From assembly GCF_000235365.1 (NCBI RefSeq), contig NC_016453.1, positions 868,001-932,000 on the forward strand: a DNA stretch of 64,000 nucleotides, written 5' to 3'. Source of the DNA: Eremothecium cymbalariae DBVPG#7215. Lineage: Eukaryota; Ascomycota; Saccharomycetes; Saccharomycetales; Saccharomycetaceae. Position 1 is the first letter of the stretch; each line of letters begins with the position of its first letter. Positions 49,357-59,151 of the stretch are shown in pieces. Under the pieces are notes generated by a model. That model worked only from the letters and a program-made list of their open reading frames with translations. It did no database searches and was not told where the DNA came from. The position numbers and the translations under genes were made by a program.

Positions 49357-49637
49357 GCTGTACAATCGAAGGCTGAAGTATCAGTAAACAATGGTGGATA
49401 CTGGTTTCTAATTCGAGCCTAATTTTTGCGTGTGTTCGAGGGATGCATCACCGGTCTTCGTTGAGATGCAACTCTAGCATTGGCCAGGATGCCTGCTCAT
49501 CATATGTCATGTTTCTTTTTCTTGGTGCTCGAGCACAGAGAAGCCGACTGTAATAATAAGGTAACGCATAAAGCTTAATGGGGTAAAAAGCAATAACAGT
49601 AAAAAAGAAAGTTATCATCGCAATCTGGATATAATAT

Positions 49638-49655
49638 TATATATATATATATATA
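49638..49655. repeat. AT dinucleotide repeat
   Basis: An alternating AT tract about 290 bases upstream of the spliced gene at 49944. Confidence 0.8.
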
Positions 49656-49943
49656 ATACCAGGAAGTTGTGTTACCCCGTGGAAATAGGTGGGCCTGCCG
49701 TATTTGGTTTAGCAACGTTCTGCGGCGAAATTGATCATCAATCGATTCAGTTTACCTTAATAACTGGATTCTTTTGTTATTCGGTTAAGGCACTCGTTAA
49801 TTTTGTGTGTGAATAAGGATAACCAGGAGTAGAAAGTGTTTATTACTTTTATATTATCAATCAAACTTCAAGTTATTTCTCATATAAGCAGTTTTTAGAG
49901 ACGCTTGTGAAGATATATCACCAAAGAATACTACTGGACGGTT

Positions 49944-50982
49944 ATGTCAGTTAAGACGGGTATGTTTTATTTGTTGTGTTGAAGCGTGACAGCTTTTTTA
50001 TAGACGTCGAAGATGGATTTCGTAAGGACTCCCTTACTAACAGCTACTGACAGAGAGTAACGGTGTGGGTAATATTACGGTTAGTACCAAGAACGGTGGT
50101 AAGAAAAGAAATCAACATTTCCAAATAACGAATCATATTATCACGACAGATTTAATAATGCCTCTTTCGCAGCAGGATGAGAGGAGTACCAGTAGGGTAC
50201 GGGAGGATTTGATCTCATCGGAACATGGTGCCGAAAATTGCAAGGAGCGCCTGACAAGTGGGCGTGGCAGCATAAGCTCGATAGGAAGTAGCAAGGCTGC
50301 TGGACAGCATGAAGATTCTGATCTGGATGAATTATTTTCTCCGCTACATAATCAATTTTCTTCATTTAGTGAATGTGATGACGAGAACGACGAGGATTTT
50401 GAGTTCCTGAATACCTCTTATCCCAAACGGTTCAACCGTCAAGTCTATTGGGATGATGAAACGCTGATGGGCGACTCTCGCAAGACTTCCAATAATAATG
50501 GCGGCTCTGCGGAGAGTCAGCTTTACACGGTGTCTGAGTCTACCTGGGAGCCTATATTTAACGTTGATGATATGGTTGTAAGTGAAAACAAGGATTTTTG
50601 GAAGAATATTGAAACAACATCTACAACAGAGGAACAGCTGCTGCCTTTTTCTAACGATGCATGGCCGTGGAACCAACAATCGGTTCTCAATACAACCAGC
50701 ACACCTTCTATCCACACTGTTGCTGATTCTCTGGAAGACTTTATAAACAGCAGTATAGTAGGAGACTCTAACGTACCATTATCAAGTGATTCATTCCAAT
50801 ACAAGATCAAAAAACTGTCTTTTAGAGACTCCGAAGGCAAACTTTCGCTGGATGCATCAAACGGTAGTCAGCGCAACTGTTTGAATAGACGACGGATAGA
50901 GAAAAAGGCTATTCGTCGGAAATCGGCGGTTCGTGAAATGTTCTGCCCTGGTGTTGGGATCGGAGAATTTATGCTGTTATAA
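49944..50982 (+). CDS. Spliced gene of unknown function (possible YGR079W counterpart)
   Basis: Exon 1 is 49944-49959 (ATG plus 13 bases, MSVKT and a split codon) and exon 2 is 50054-50982. The spliced product is 314 residues. Exon 2 alone has no suitable ATG at its start: its open frame begins with GTG, and the next ATG is at 50159. The protein is acidic, Ser/Asn-rich and probably disordered, with DEDFEFLNTSYPKRFNR and W-containing short motifs (STWEPIFNVDD, NDAWPWN), and ends in a basic patch followed by GVGIGEFMLL. It has no membrane segment or known domain. It precedes TWF1 in the same orientation, as YGR079W precedes TWF1 (YGR080W) in S. cerevisiae, so orthology by position is plausible but unproven. 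Confidence 0.65.
49960..50053 (+). other. 94-nt intron after the fifth codon
   Basis: Donor GTATGT at 49960-49965, perfect branch site TACTAAC at 50035-50041, acceptor CAG at 50051-50053. An earlier CAG overlaps the branch site and is too close. Joining G to AG makes GAG and keeps the frame into NGVGNITVS. A very short first exon is typical of intron-containing yeast genes. Confidence 0.85.
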
Positions 50983-51526
50983 CTGAGTGATTTATACTGA
51001 GGTTTTTGATTAACGCTGAAGAATATATTCTAGTCTTTTTCACTCGCAGTTATTACGGATATTATTTTATGTTTATGTGGCATCATTATTACTGGCATTC
51101 CAGTTATGTTCGACTACAATTAATTTTGTTAATATTTATTGTATTTTTGTTTTATTAAGAAGGCGGGCGCATAACTATGCAATATAGAGGTGAACAGCGG
51201 AATGAATGCTTTCTCTCTTTACTAGGCACATCTATCACTTAGACTATCATACTCACATGTATTTTACTTTCATTTCTAATTATACCTCTGTATATACGAC
51301 TTATTCCTATATGATTTGATTCTCAGTCGTTATAACTGTCATTTACGTTTAATTCGATTTTCGAAGATCTTTTGTTACCGAAAAGCCCTGTCGTCAATCT
51401 CAATCTAATGGCGCGGAAAGGGGGCACGGCACACCCAGTAAATCCAGATCACTAGAAGATAATATATAACATCCTAACGTAGTCTAGTCTAACATTAGAT
51501 TCTATATCTATAGATCACAATTGAAA
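50983..51526. other. TWF1 upstream region
   Basis: About 540 AT-rich bases between tandem genes. No ORF, RNA gene or striking repeat is seen. Confidence 0.35.
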
Positions 51527-52480
51527 ATGTCTACGCAATCAGGTATTGTTGCAAACGATGATCTTTTATGCAGAGTAAATGGGTTAAATAAAGAGGGTAC
51601 TTCTATTGTCGCCGGCATAAATGGTGATTCCACAGAAGTTGAATATATTTCACAATGCAATTCCATAGAAGAATTGGAATCTTATATTGGTGAGAATTCG
51701 ACGAAGGCATGTTATGTGATTGTCAGGGGGGCTACTGGATTTCATTTTCTGAATTTCACACCTGATGCAGCCCATGTTCGTGAGAAAATGTTATTTGCAT
51801 CTACCAGTAATACGTTACAAAGACAGATTGGCTCTAACCACATTTTGTCTACTTCTTTATTGACAGAACCTAAAGATTTTGTGCAGCAGCAATGGAGGTC
51901 TCAGGATAGTCCTAAGGCGTACACGGAGTCAGAGATTATCAAACGGCAAATTGACGAACAATTAGACTCTGAGGTCCATTCGAGGGATGCCCACCCGTTA
52001 GTTTCCCAAACCAACGGTTCGGGCCCAAGCTTATCTTTCAAAATCCAAGAATCCAGTGCAGTGGATGAATTGTTGGCCGAAAACAACTTGTTGACCTTTG
52101 GGATTGATTTAGCTTCCGAACAAATTGACTTAGCTTCGAAGAAAACTATATCTTCTCCCAAACAGTTAGTAGGTAATATTACAAGAGAAAAACCGAGTTA
52201 TACATTATACCAGTCGACTGATGAGAAGACCTTCTTCATTTATAGTTGTCCTTCAGGAAGTAAAGTGAAGGAAAGAATGATATACGCTGCTAATAAACAA
52301 GGCTTCATAAATCATTTACAAAATAAAGATCAGATGTCAATCACTAAATCAATTGAAGTAGGAGATCCGGAAGAGCTTGAATTATCAATCTTTGATTTGA
52401 AAGCTGATCTAGAAGAGCCTATTAATCCTCAAAAGTACAAATTTGGAAGGCCAAAGGGTCCTCACAGAAGAAGTGCCTGA
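51527..52480 (+). CDS. TWF1: TWF1, twinfilin
   Basis: Actin-monomer-sequestering and capping-protein-binding regulator of cortical actin turnover. The 317-residue product (S. cerevisiae 332) starts MSTQSGIVA and has two ADF-homology domains: about 1-135 (IVRGATGFHFLNFTPDAAHVREKMLFAST) and about 165-290 (KPSYTLYQSTDEKTFFIYSCPSG, KERMIYAANK). The C-terminus ends in the basic RPKGPHRRSA, which matches the twinfilin tail that binds capping protein. The ATG at 51527 follows a TTG-AAA in frame and matches the family start. Confidence 0.95.
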   Translation: MSTQSGIVANDDLLCRVNGLNKEGTSIVAGINGDSTEVEYISQCNSIEELESYIGENSTKACYVIVRGATGFHFLNFTPDAAHVREKMLFASTSNTLQRQIGSNHILSTSLLTEPKDFVQQQWRSQDSPKAYTESEIIKRQIDEQLDSEVHSRDAHPLVSQTNGSGPSLSFKIQESSAVDELLAENNLLTFGIDLASEQIDLASKKTISSPKQLVGNITREKPSYTLYQSTDEKTFFIYSCPSGSKVKERMIYAANKQGFINHLQNKDQMSITKSIEVGDPEELELSIFDLKADLEEPINPQKYKFGRPKGPHRRSA

Positions 52481-52561
52481 TTAATTAATGCTGTGTCATT
52501 AGGAACCTAGGTATTACAATGTTGAGCAATTATGATGCCTAATTTATGTACCAATATGCAA

Positions 52562-53527
52562 TTAAGTTAATTTTTCTACCTCTTTTATAATAAGCCTCCT
52601 GGCTTGTTCATCGTAATCCATATTTAAGTTTTGATATATGCCTCCTGATAAATCGTATAATTCTCGTGAAACTCTTCTATTGATCTCCGTGTATTGTTCT
52701 CGTGTAATCTTCCTGCAGCCATAATAATAGTCGTCGAGGATCCCCCTTACATGTCGCTGAATTTGACATTTTTCCTGGTAAGCAATTTCTTTCCTCTTAC
52801 GATTACGTTCCATACAGTCCCAAGAGTGATCTATGTCATTCATCTCGAGGTTGCACGTTTGATTAATATCTGACGAACCAACAGCCGCGGACTGACTACT
52901 TTCGTAAAGAATTTCAGTTAGTATACTATTCCTATTCCTAATCATACCGCGGTATATATCTGTATCAACAGGATTCCATATTCTTGTTCTTGTACCGATA
53001 TTCAAAGGAATTAGTTGTTCATGACAATATGCACAATGACCTCCACTCGATTCTGTATTATCATTCACCTCAGCACTCAGCTGTCTAAGGCAACCTGCAT
53101 GATACATATTTTGACAATGTTTACAACATCTGTCAACCTCAGCGTCTGAATCCCCACAGATATGGCATTGTATCAGCATTAAACGCACCTCTTGTGTCTC
53201 TGACTCCAACACAATATTCTGCTCCTGATATATTTTCTGTTCATCACGTATGTTCATATTCATCAATTGGGCCCCTATATTATCCACTAAACCATCGAAT
53301 ATTAGGTCTAATTGCAGTGTCAAATTTATATTCACATTATGATCCATATCAATGAGTTCTCGAATCTCTACTCTGCAATTAGGACATGTTCTATCACTAA
53401 TTCTAGAATGGTACCATTTTCGGATGCAGGACAGATGGAACTCATGCTGACATGGTATCAGCTTAGCGACATTGTCAGCCATGCTATCCCAACATATTGG
53501 GCATTCCTTACTGACCTGTCCTGTCAT
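52562..53527 (-). CDS. ASR1: ASR1, RING-PHD ubiquitin ligase
   Basis: Asr1 is a nuclear E3 that binds the RNA polymerase II C-terminal domain and ubiquitinates Pol II. The 321-residue product (S. cerevisiae 288) has an N-terminal RING (about 9-52; CPICWDSM, PCQHEFHLSCIRKWY, CPNCR) and a PHD-like finger (about 118-165; CHICGDSDAEVDRCC, MYHAGCLRQ, CAYCHEQL). The C-terminal third is charged and helical (YQEKCQIQRHVRGILDDYYYG), presumably including the CTD-binding part. Position next to RDS3 and SYT1 (YPR093C, YPR094W, YPR095C) supports the call. It is divergent from RDS3 with only 141 bases between starts. Confidence 0.9.
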   Translation of the reverse strand: MTGQVSKECPICWDSMADNVAKLIPCQHEFHLSCIRKWYHSRISDRTCPNCRVEIRELIDMDHNVNINLTLQLDLIFDGLVDNIGAQLMNMNIRDEQKIYQEQNIVLESETQEVRLMLIQCHICGDSDAEVDRCCKHCQNMYHAGCLRQLSAEVNDNTESSGGHCAYCHEQLIPLNIGTRTRIWNPVDTDIYRGMIRNRNSILTEILYESSQSAAVGSSDINQTCNLEMNDIDHSWDCMERNRKRKEIAYQEKCQIQRHVRGILDDYYYGCRKITREQYTEINRRVSRELYDLSGGIYQNLNMDYDEQARRLIIKEVEKLT

Positions 53528-53668
53528 ATAGTGCTATACTTTTTGTTATAGACTTAGGCATGCTTTTTACCAAAGTTGAATATATAGCTCAACCGAGCGC
53601 GGAAATACTTTATATAACTTTCAACACCACTAGAAGGCAAAAGAGAAGCAAACAGTAAAGACGCAGCC

Positions 53669-54004
53669 ATGTCACGTCATCAGTTTGACTTAGTAATGTG
53701 CTTCAAGCTTCCAGGCTCGAATATCGGACGTCTATGTGAAAGATGTGATGGTCGCTGCCCTATATGTGATTCAAATGTACGTCCACTCTCTAAGGTACGA
53801 ATCTGTGACCAATGTTCCTTCTCTGGACAGGCGAATAAATGCATCATATGTGGTGGTCCAGGGGTTAGCGATGCTTACTACTGTTGGGAATGCTGTAAGT
53901 TGGAGAAAAGTCGAGATGGGTGTCCTAGAGTTTTGAACGTGGGAAGCAATAAAACTGATAGACACTTTGAGAAGAAATTAACGGAACGACAAAACGGGTA
54001 CTGA
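53669..54004 (+). CDS. RDS3: RDS3, SF3b complex zinc protein
   Basis: PHF5A-family subunit of the U2 snRNP SF3b complex, needed for branch-site recognition. The 111-residue product matches the family length (107 in S. cerevisiae). It has the full series of CxxC knuckles (CERCDGRCPICDS, CDQCSF, CIICGG, CWECCKLEKSRDGCPR). It is nearly invariant across eukaryotes. The ATG at 53669 gives the conserved MSRHQFDLVMC start. It is convergent with SYT1 with a 79-base gap. Confidence 0.98.
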   Translation: MSRHQFDLVMCFKLPGSNIGRLCERCDGRCPICDSNVRPLSKVRICDQCSFSGQANKCIICGGPGVSDAYYCWECCKLEKSRDGCPRVLNVGSNKTDRHFEKKLTERQNGY

Positions 54005-54083
54005 CCCTAAACAATAGGTACAATATAATGGTGGGTATATGTAATATATTTAAATGGTGTTTATGTTTTGGTCCAGTTCTGTT

Positions 54084-56972
54084 CTATTTTATACATGCAG
54101 TTTTTTCTGGTGATTTATGCTGGATATTTTTAAATAAGAAACTATCATCAATGGTGGCTTGGTCATATGGGCTCGGAATATATGCCTCGTTGCTAACCGT
54201 CATGATATTATGAATAATACCCAAATATATTTGGTTCCTTCTAATTTCATAAACTGCCCACTCCAGTCTCTTTTGTGTTTGTTTCACGAAGTTCAGCAAA
54301 CGCGATTTTGTCTTCGAACTGGTGGGAACCAAATTTTGACAACATCTCAACACTGTTAAGATATGTTCAAATTTCAATTTCTTTTCTTCTAAGGATACTT
54401 TTAATTTGCTGGATCTTTCTTCAAGAGTCCATTTTGGAACAGCTACAATAGTATCAGCAATTGATGGGATATTAACATAACAATTCGACATTGCAGCTAC
54501 CATGTTGATCGACTGGATCCAAGCACTTTTATCCGCATCGGATGAACACCTAAAAATATAATTTCTAGAGCTGCTGTGTATATGTAGTATATTATCTTTC
54601 TGATCCCTAGGAGGAGCTGTAATACAGGACTGTTCCGTTGCAAACAATCCGTTACAATCCAATACCTTTAGTATTGAAGAGGGTGGGGGACATTCAATAA
54701 TAATATTTGAGACAGTTGAAGCAGCATCTGTTTCAATACGTGGATTAATCGAATAAGAACCATCAATAAGGAGGAATACTGAAGTTGTTAGTATAGCATG
54801 ATGCAATTTTCGGGAATGCCTTTTATTGTTGTTGACTAAAGAAAATTTCTTAACCATCATCTCCTCAAGCTTCCCAATATGAATAATCTTCAAATACCTG
54901 TGTTCAGGAGCTGTATTACTTTTTAACGACTCTATTGGCTGAAATGGGATTCCAATTACAGTACTCGTTAAATGTTCAGGAATCTGGAAATAGCCACCTT
55001 TAATTTCAGTAAGTGTTGCTATACTCTTACAGCTTAATTCCAATTTAGGTTCCTGAAGGATATCAATTAGAGGAATTAAACATCCATCTTTTTCCATATC
55101 AACTCTTAATGAAATAGTACTCACTGAATCATTTGCGATATGGTAATAAGGATCAATATCATCGTTTAGAATATGTATGACACTTGATGTGGATGATACA
55201 TAACTCGAGCCATTAAGGAAATTAATAGAACTGGCTTTACCCTTCTGAACCCACAGTTCCGGTCGTTGCAACAGATACTGTGTCTTGATAATTGACATGG
55301 GAGAAAAAATGTCATCTCCATCAAATATTTGCAGTGAATAGTGATCCAGATCATCTTCTGAAGGAAGATACGGAGGCAGCAACACATGGGGAAATTCCTT
55401 AGATGTAATGTTTTCATAAAAGTACTTAACAATTTCCTTAGGAATGTTTTTAAAATCCTCGTGCACCATTTTCACAAAATCGATTTTGGACATCTTGTTT
55501 TTGTTGTTCGAATTGAAACAATCGGTATGCAGCAATAGAAGATAAAAGGTAAATTTGAATATATTTTCCGAGTCTCCCCATATTATATTCTCTTCATTTT
55601 GCTGGAAATAAACCTCAGAAAAACATTTCATCATTCTGTCTATTTGCTGCGATTCTTTAGGTAAATCTAATAGAAGCAGCAGTTTTCGCAATGACATATC
55701 CAAAGGTTCGTTGGAAAAATCAAATTCTGTAGAGATGTAGTAATGTAGACACCTCAGTTTGAACTCATCATCATCATTGCATAATATTGTCGCAATGTAC
55801 CTCCCATAACTTAGCAGCTCTTCGATATATTCGTGTTCCGTTGAAAATTCAGAGGCACTTGGTGGTGGGTCTAAACAATCTAGACATAGAGGAACCGGAG
55901 GTCTTCTAGATACCAAAACACTTGAGGATCTCATAGAAACTATATTGCCAATTACAGCAGCAAAAGAACCACTTCTTTTAGTTTTTACTAATGAATGTGT
56001 GCTGGTTATTGCTCCCACAGGAGCAGCCCCATGAGAGGATATTGAATCTCTGGGAGTTGACAAGTTAAGTGGTGTCATGGGTTGGCGATATTGACTAACA
56101 TATTTTGCGGACGGATTTGTAACATTGGAAAAAGAACTATTGGATCTCATTCGATGTATAGGGTCCATGGATTTGTTATAGAGTGAATTATCTGTTGAAT
56201 CAACAGTCCTGCTACGTACGCGTGTTACAATCGGGGTTTCAACCGAGAGTAGTGAATAATCCAACGAATTATCCCTCACAGGGTGGGCAAAGGATGAGAA
56301 CCTGGAACCTTGAAACTTAGTCATATAATCAGTATCAAAGCTATTCTGCGAAGGATGCCGTTTTCGATACGTCCGTTCGCCATAAAAATCTTGTACCTCT
56401 GATGCTGTATCCGCAAGAAACCTAGATTTGCACCTCACTAAAGTATTACTCGGAGGCTCTGGCGTCACATTTATCGTTGGAACAATCGGGCTAGTTATTC
56501 GTCTATCTTTGTGCGCAACGGAATGTAGCCAGGATGTTGTAAATATCTTCTTCTTATTTGACTTAGAAATTGAGATTGGAGCATCCAAAACCTTTTTTTC
56601 TGAGGCATTATTTCGTAGGTGGAAATTAGGTATACTACTCACTCTATTACGAAGCTTTCGTAGTTTTCCCTTTGCGACATTCTGACTATCTATGGCACCA
56701 CGAGTAGAGTTTTCGTAAACTGCTAAGAAACTGCACGAACGAGAATCAAGTCGCAAACCACCGGACCGCTGATCAGATATAATAGACCCTTCCTCCTGGA
56801 TTGAATTCAATTCTTCAAATTCTGCGTCTGAACCCAAATGCGGTTCGCTGCCTGGTAGTTTAAGATTAGAAATTGCCTCTGGCTGCAAACTAGATGAATA
56901 ACTAGATGGAACGTTTGACTTTCTCCTAATTGAAAGCTTACCCTTCAAAATTTCTGTAAACGAGTGATTCAT
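54084..56972 (-). CDS. SYT1: SYT1, Sec7-domain Arf GEF
   Basis: Guanine-nucleotide exchange factor for Arl1/Arf-type GTPases at the late Golgi. The 962-residue product is shorter than S. cerevisiae Syt1 (1226). The N-terminal third is disordered and Ser-rich. The Sec7 domain (about 385-545) has LLLLDLPKESQQIDRMMKCFSE, in which the glutamate of the catalytic loop is kept, and LLLLHTDCFN followed by KMSKIDFVKMVHEDF. A PH-like region (about 680-860) follows, including ILHIHSSSRNYIFRCSSDADKSAWIQSI, then a helical C-terminus. Identity is supported by RDS3 (YPR094W) adjacent to SYT1 (YPR095C). The start at 56972 is the first ATG. Confidence 0.9.
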   Translation of the reverse strand: MNHSFTEILKGKLSIRRKSNVPSSYSSSLQPEAISNLKLPGSEPHLGSDAEFEELNSIQEEGSIISDQRSGGLRLDSRSCSFLAVYENSTRGAIDSQNVAKGKLRKLRNRVSSIPNFHLRNNASEKKVLDAPISISKSNKKKIFTTSWLHSVAHKDRRITSPIVPTINVTPEPPSNTLVRCKSRFLADTASEVQDFYGERTYRKRHPSQNSFDTDYMTKFQGSRFSSFAHPVRDNSLDYSLLSVETPIVTRVRSRTVDSTDNSLYNKSMDPIHRMRSNSSFSNVTNPSAKYVSQYRQPMTPLNLSTPRDSISSHGAAPVGAITSTHSLVKTKRSGSFAAVIGNIVSMRSSSVLVSRRPPVPLCLDCLDPPPSASEFSTEHEYIEELLSYGRYIATILCNDDDEFKLRCLHYYISTEFDFSNEPLDMSLRKLLLLLDLPKESQQIDRMMKCFSEVYFQQNEENIIWGDSENIFKFTFYLLLLHTDCFNSNNKNKMSKIDFVKMVHEDFKNIPKEIVKYFYENITSKEFPHVLLPPYLPSEDDLDHYSLQIFDGDDIFSPMSIIKTQYLLQRPELWVQKGKASSINFLNGSSYVSSTSSVIHILNDDIDPYYHIANDSVSTISLRVDMEKDGCLIPLIDILQEPKLELSCKSIATLTEIKGGYFQIPEHLTSTVIGIPFQPIESLKSNTAPEHRYLKIIHIGKLEEMMVKKFSLVNNNKRHSRKLHHAILTTSVFLLIDGSYSINPRIETDAASTVSNIIIECPPPSSILKVLDCNGLFATEQSCITAPPRDQKDNILHIHSSSRNYIFRCSSDADKSAWIQSINMVAAMSNCYVNIPSIADTIVAVPKWTLEERSSKLKVSLEEKKLKFEHILTVLRCCQNLVPTSSKTKSRLLNFVKQTQKRLEWAVYEIRRNQIYLGIIHNIMTVSNEAYIPSPYDQATIDDSFLFKNIQHKSPEKTACIK

Positions 56973-57329
56973 TGCACCAGCCCTTTTTATATCTTGGTTC
57001 TTGAATGGATCTTTATGAGATTTATGCTAATTAACCTGCAACTGCCGGCTTTAGAACTGCTTGCTGGCCTCGCTATTAAAATCCCACTGGGAACTCGGAT
57101 AAAATATAAAGTTGAGGGTGTTTCATACAACCTGCTGATTCACACATATGCTATATTTCAGTTGTCTCAAAAAAGCTTGTTGGAAAATTTCCCAGAATGC
57201 CCGTGGATTATGTTTTCAAGATCACCACCACCTTGTTAAGCAATTAATGCTAAGGACCGTTTCAGAAAAAGTCCTGGTACCTCTATACAGTAATCGTACT
57301 TCTAATACCACAAAGCCAGCAAAAAAATA

Positions 57330-57403
57330 TGATTTCGCCCAGGATCGAACTGGGGACGTTCTGCGTGTTAAGCAGATGCCATAACCGACTAGACCACGAA
57401 ACC
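57330..57403 (-). tRNA. tRNA-Val(AAC)
   Basis: A 74-nt cloverleaf read on the minus strand, starting GGTTTCGTGGTCTAGTCGGT and ending GTTCGATCCTGGGCGAAATCA. The anticodon is AAC in CTTAACACG. The sequence agrees with S. cerevisiae tRNA-Val(AAC). No intron. The plus-strand A7 at 57321-57327 reads as a T run after the 3' end. Confidence 0.98.
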
Positions 57404-57461
57404 ACTTCTATGCGTATGTTGGGCCTTTAAAGCTAAAAATAGTCACTTTTTGATATCGTGA

Positions 57462-57887
57462 TGTCGTATGTCGTAAAATCAAAAGAGCATCCCGATAGTT
57501 ATGATAGTCAGGCTAAGGAGCATGTTGATAGTCACGATAACAAGACAAAGAAGCAGCGAATCAGAGTCGTTAGGAGACTATGAAGATGATAACCATTGTA
57601 TAACAGCGAATCAGAGTTGTTAGAAGTGTCAAGATAACCACTGAGCTGTTATCGGCTAGGAATCTGCATAGCAAGTAAGCAAGAGAGCTTAAGTAGGACA
57701 ACAGAAACTATATAAGAAGACCCAAACTAGCTAGATTAGATTAGATATAGGTCCAGCTAGATCCCCAGAGGGTAGTTGAGCCAGATTAGACACTACATAA
57801 ACAGTAACTGATTGTCAACCTAAGTATTAGTTGGCACGTGACGAGAAGTTCAAGCTAGCACGTGACCCCAACTAGTGGCCCTCGACA
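57462..57887 (+). mobile_element. Solo LTR upstream of tRNA-Val, 426 bp
   Basis: It starts TGTCGTATGTCGTAAAATC and ends CCCTCGACA, the TG...CA ends of retroviral-type LTRs. It contains a TATA box in AACTATATAAGAAG. Its 5' part matches the copies at 57893 and 59092, and its 3' part (CAGTAACTGA, GGCACGTGACGAGAAGTTCAAG) matches the copy at 21895-22141. It lies about 60 bases upstream of the tRNA-Val 5' end. I could not assign a clear 5-bp target duplication (CGTGA before, TATGA after). No internal gag-pol is present. Confidence 0.8.
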
Positions 57888-57892
57888 TATGA

Positions 57893-58092
57893 TGTCGTGT
57901 AGTAAAATTAAAAAGCTAGAAGACAACAATAACTATGCTAACATAAGAAGAGCCAACCACAAGTTTAGGAACCTGTGAGGATAATAACTATTGTATAAGG
58001 CTATCAGTGTGAAACATGCATGTTGGTTGCTTTCGTGGTTTCAGCGGGACAGCAAAAACTATATAACGAGACCCAAATTAATTAGTTAGTGT
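57893..58092 (+). mobile_element. Truncated LTR copy in tandem with the 57462 copy
   Basis: It starts TGTCGTGTAGTAAAATTAAA five bases after the previous LTR. It shares AACTATTGTATAA, TTGGTTGCTTTC, and the TATA region CAGCAAAAACTATATAACGAGACCC with the other copies. Similarity fades after about 58092 and the 3' end (CAGTAACTGA...CACGTGAC) is missing. Confidence 0.65.
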
Positions 58093-58182
58093 GGTATTTT
58101 AACCAAAGAGATCAACGCGGGGAACTAGTCAATTTCTAATATTTTTATCGTTGCTTGTAGGCCTAGTAAAGGTCACAAAAGT

Positions 58183-58797
58183 TATTAGTGTTGCTATCTT
58201 AAGGGTTTTACTGTCATCCGGGCATTTAGGAAGTGTATTTGCGACAGGTACGACGTCATGCAAGACTGTGCGGGTTGGGCAGGTGCCAAATTCATAACCG
58301 TAGCCGTCGTTGTGTTAAATCTGATGTTAGGCTTCACAACACCGGCACAGGTAACATTAGGGCAGAATATCTCTGTTATCCAGCAGCGTTTTGATGAAGT
58401 ACACAATCAGTTAACTGAAACTGGTTCTGAAGTAAGCGAACTTAAAGTACTGTATTATTGCAAGGCAGGATCAGATGATTATGATCCCCTGTTCGGACAG
58501 TCGGGTGCGGACGGCGGTCTGCATGGGTACGAAACCCTGAGTTTCGAAATTGACGGGCTAAATAGGACGGCAATGTCTTATGACATCGTTCATTTTGACC
58601 TAGTAAATGATACGCTGCAGTGGTACTACACAGAATATAGTGACAAGACTACTCCGCTAATTGGTGCGGGTGGTTAATGTGATCGGTGCCCAAGATCTTC
58701 TCGAGATGGAGCAGCGTTCACGCCTAACTGTGACGAAACGCCCCCGGGCACAGAACCTGACGGACATGGTAGTCAGGAACCAGACCAAGAAACATCT
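58183..58797 (+). pseudogene. Broken ORF of secretory type between LTRs
   Basis: An ORF of 139 codons runs from ATG 58258 to TAA 58675-58677. Near its start it has a hydrophobic stretch (about residues 10-30, FITVAVVVLNLMLGF), and later potential N-glycosylation sites (NIS, NRT, NDT) and a Cys. The same frame remains protein-like for about 40 codons after the TAA and reaches a TAG at about 58801, where the inverted LTR copy begins. Upstream, about 58150-58290 in another frame is also signal-peptide-like. A secreted or membrane glycoprotein gene damaged by stops, frameshifts and LTR insertion is the best reading. I do not recognise the family, and it could be non-functional. Confidence 0.4.
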
Positions 58798-58799
58798 CT

Positions 58800-59092
58800 A
58801 TAGTCACATGCCGGCTACTGCTTTGTTGAGGATCAGTTACTGATTATGTAGTCTCTACTCTGGACAATTACCCTCCAGTGTCTTATGGGAACTAGTGTTA
58901 TAATCTAGCTAGTTTAGTCTTATATAGTTTCTGCTGTACTTCCTGAAATCATGAAAGCAACCAATATGCAGGTTCAAGCTGATATCCTTACAGTAGTTAA
59001 TTACCCTTTATAGTCTACCGACAGCTCTGACACGCTGCTCCTCAGTCTGATTAGCAGTACCTTCTGGATGCTCTTTTGATTTTACGACAACA
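58800..59092 (-). mobile_element. Truncated inverted LTR copy upstream of tRNA-Ser
   Basis: On the minus strand it begins TGTTGTCGTAAAATCAAAAG at 59092, continues GAGCATCC as in the 57462 copy, carries TTGGTTGCTTTC and a TATA region CAGAAACTATATAAG, and then GACTACATAATCAGTAACTGA. It ends at about CATGTGACTATAG, before the normal 3' end. It is oriented opposite to the copies at 57.5-58.1 kb and starts about 60 bases upstream of tRNA-Ser. Confidence 0.7.
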
Positions 59093-59151
59093 CACATGCA
59101 TGGAGGTTGCGAAAAAACCGTCTTGTGGCTGAAAAATTCCAGTTCTAATTA

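Larger units (their letters stand above)
47755..49943. other. 2.2-kb gene-poor region upstream of NVJ2
   Basis: The largest stretch without a confident gene. It holds the NVJ2 promoter, a TATA-like TATATATAGAG at about 48168, an AT dinucleotide run at 49638-49655, the micro-ORF at 49258-49356, and the promoter of the spliced gene at 49944. On the minus strand, 48888 to about 49140 is open and encodes a hydrophobic segment (CLLLCYIFIAAGVFVGI), but it lacks an upstream ATG. The frames at 47938-48115 and 48610-48870 are unconvincing. No known RNA (SRP, RNase P, MRP or box C/D) was recognised. Confidence 0.4.

Noticed and set aside
54028..54213. 61-codon hydrophobic frame after RDS3
   Set aside because: Most of it is antisense to the conserved C-terminal coding sequence of SYT1, so a chance hydrophobic frame is more likely.
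54084..56972. Truncation of SYT1
   Set aside because: The product is shorter than S. cerevisiae Syt1, but Sec7, PH-like and C-terminal parts are all present in one open frame; low-complexity length differences explain it.
57462..58092. Full-length Ty element with gag-pol between the two direct LTRs
   Set aside because: The two copies are separated by only five bases, and no gag, protease, integrase or reverse-transcriptase motif is present.
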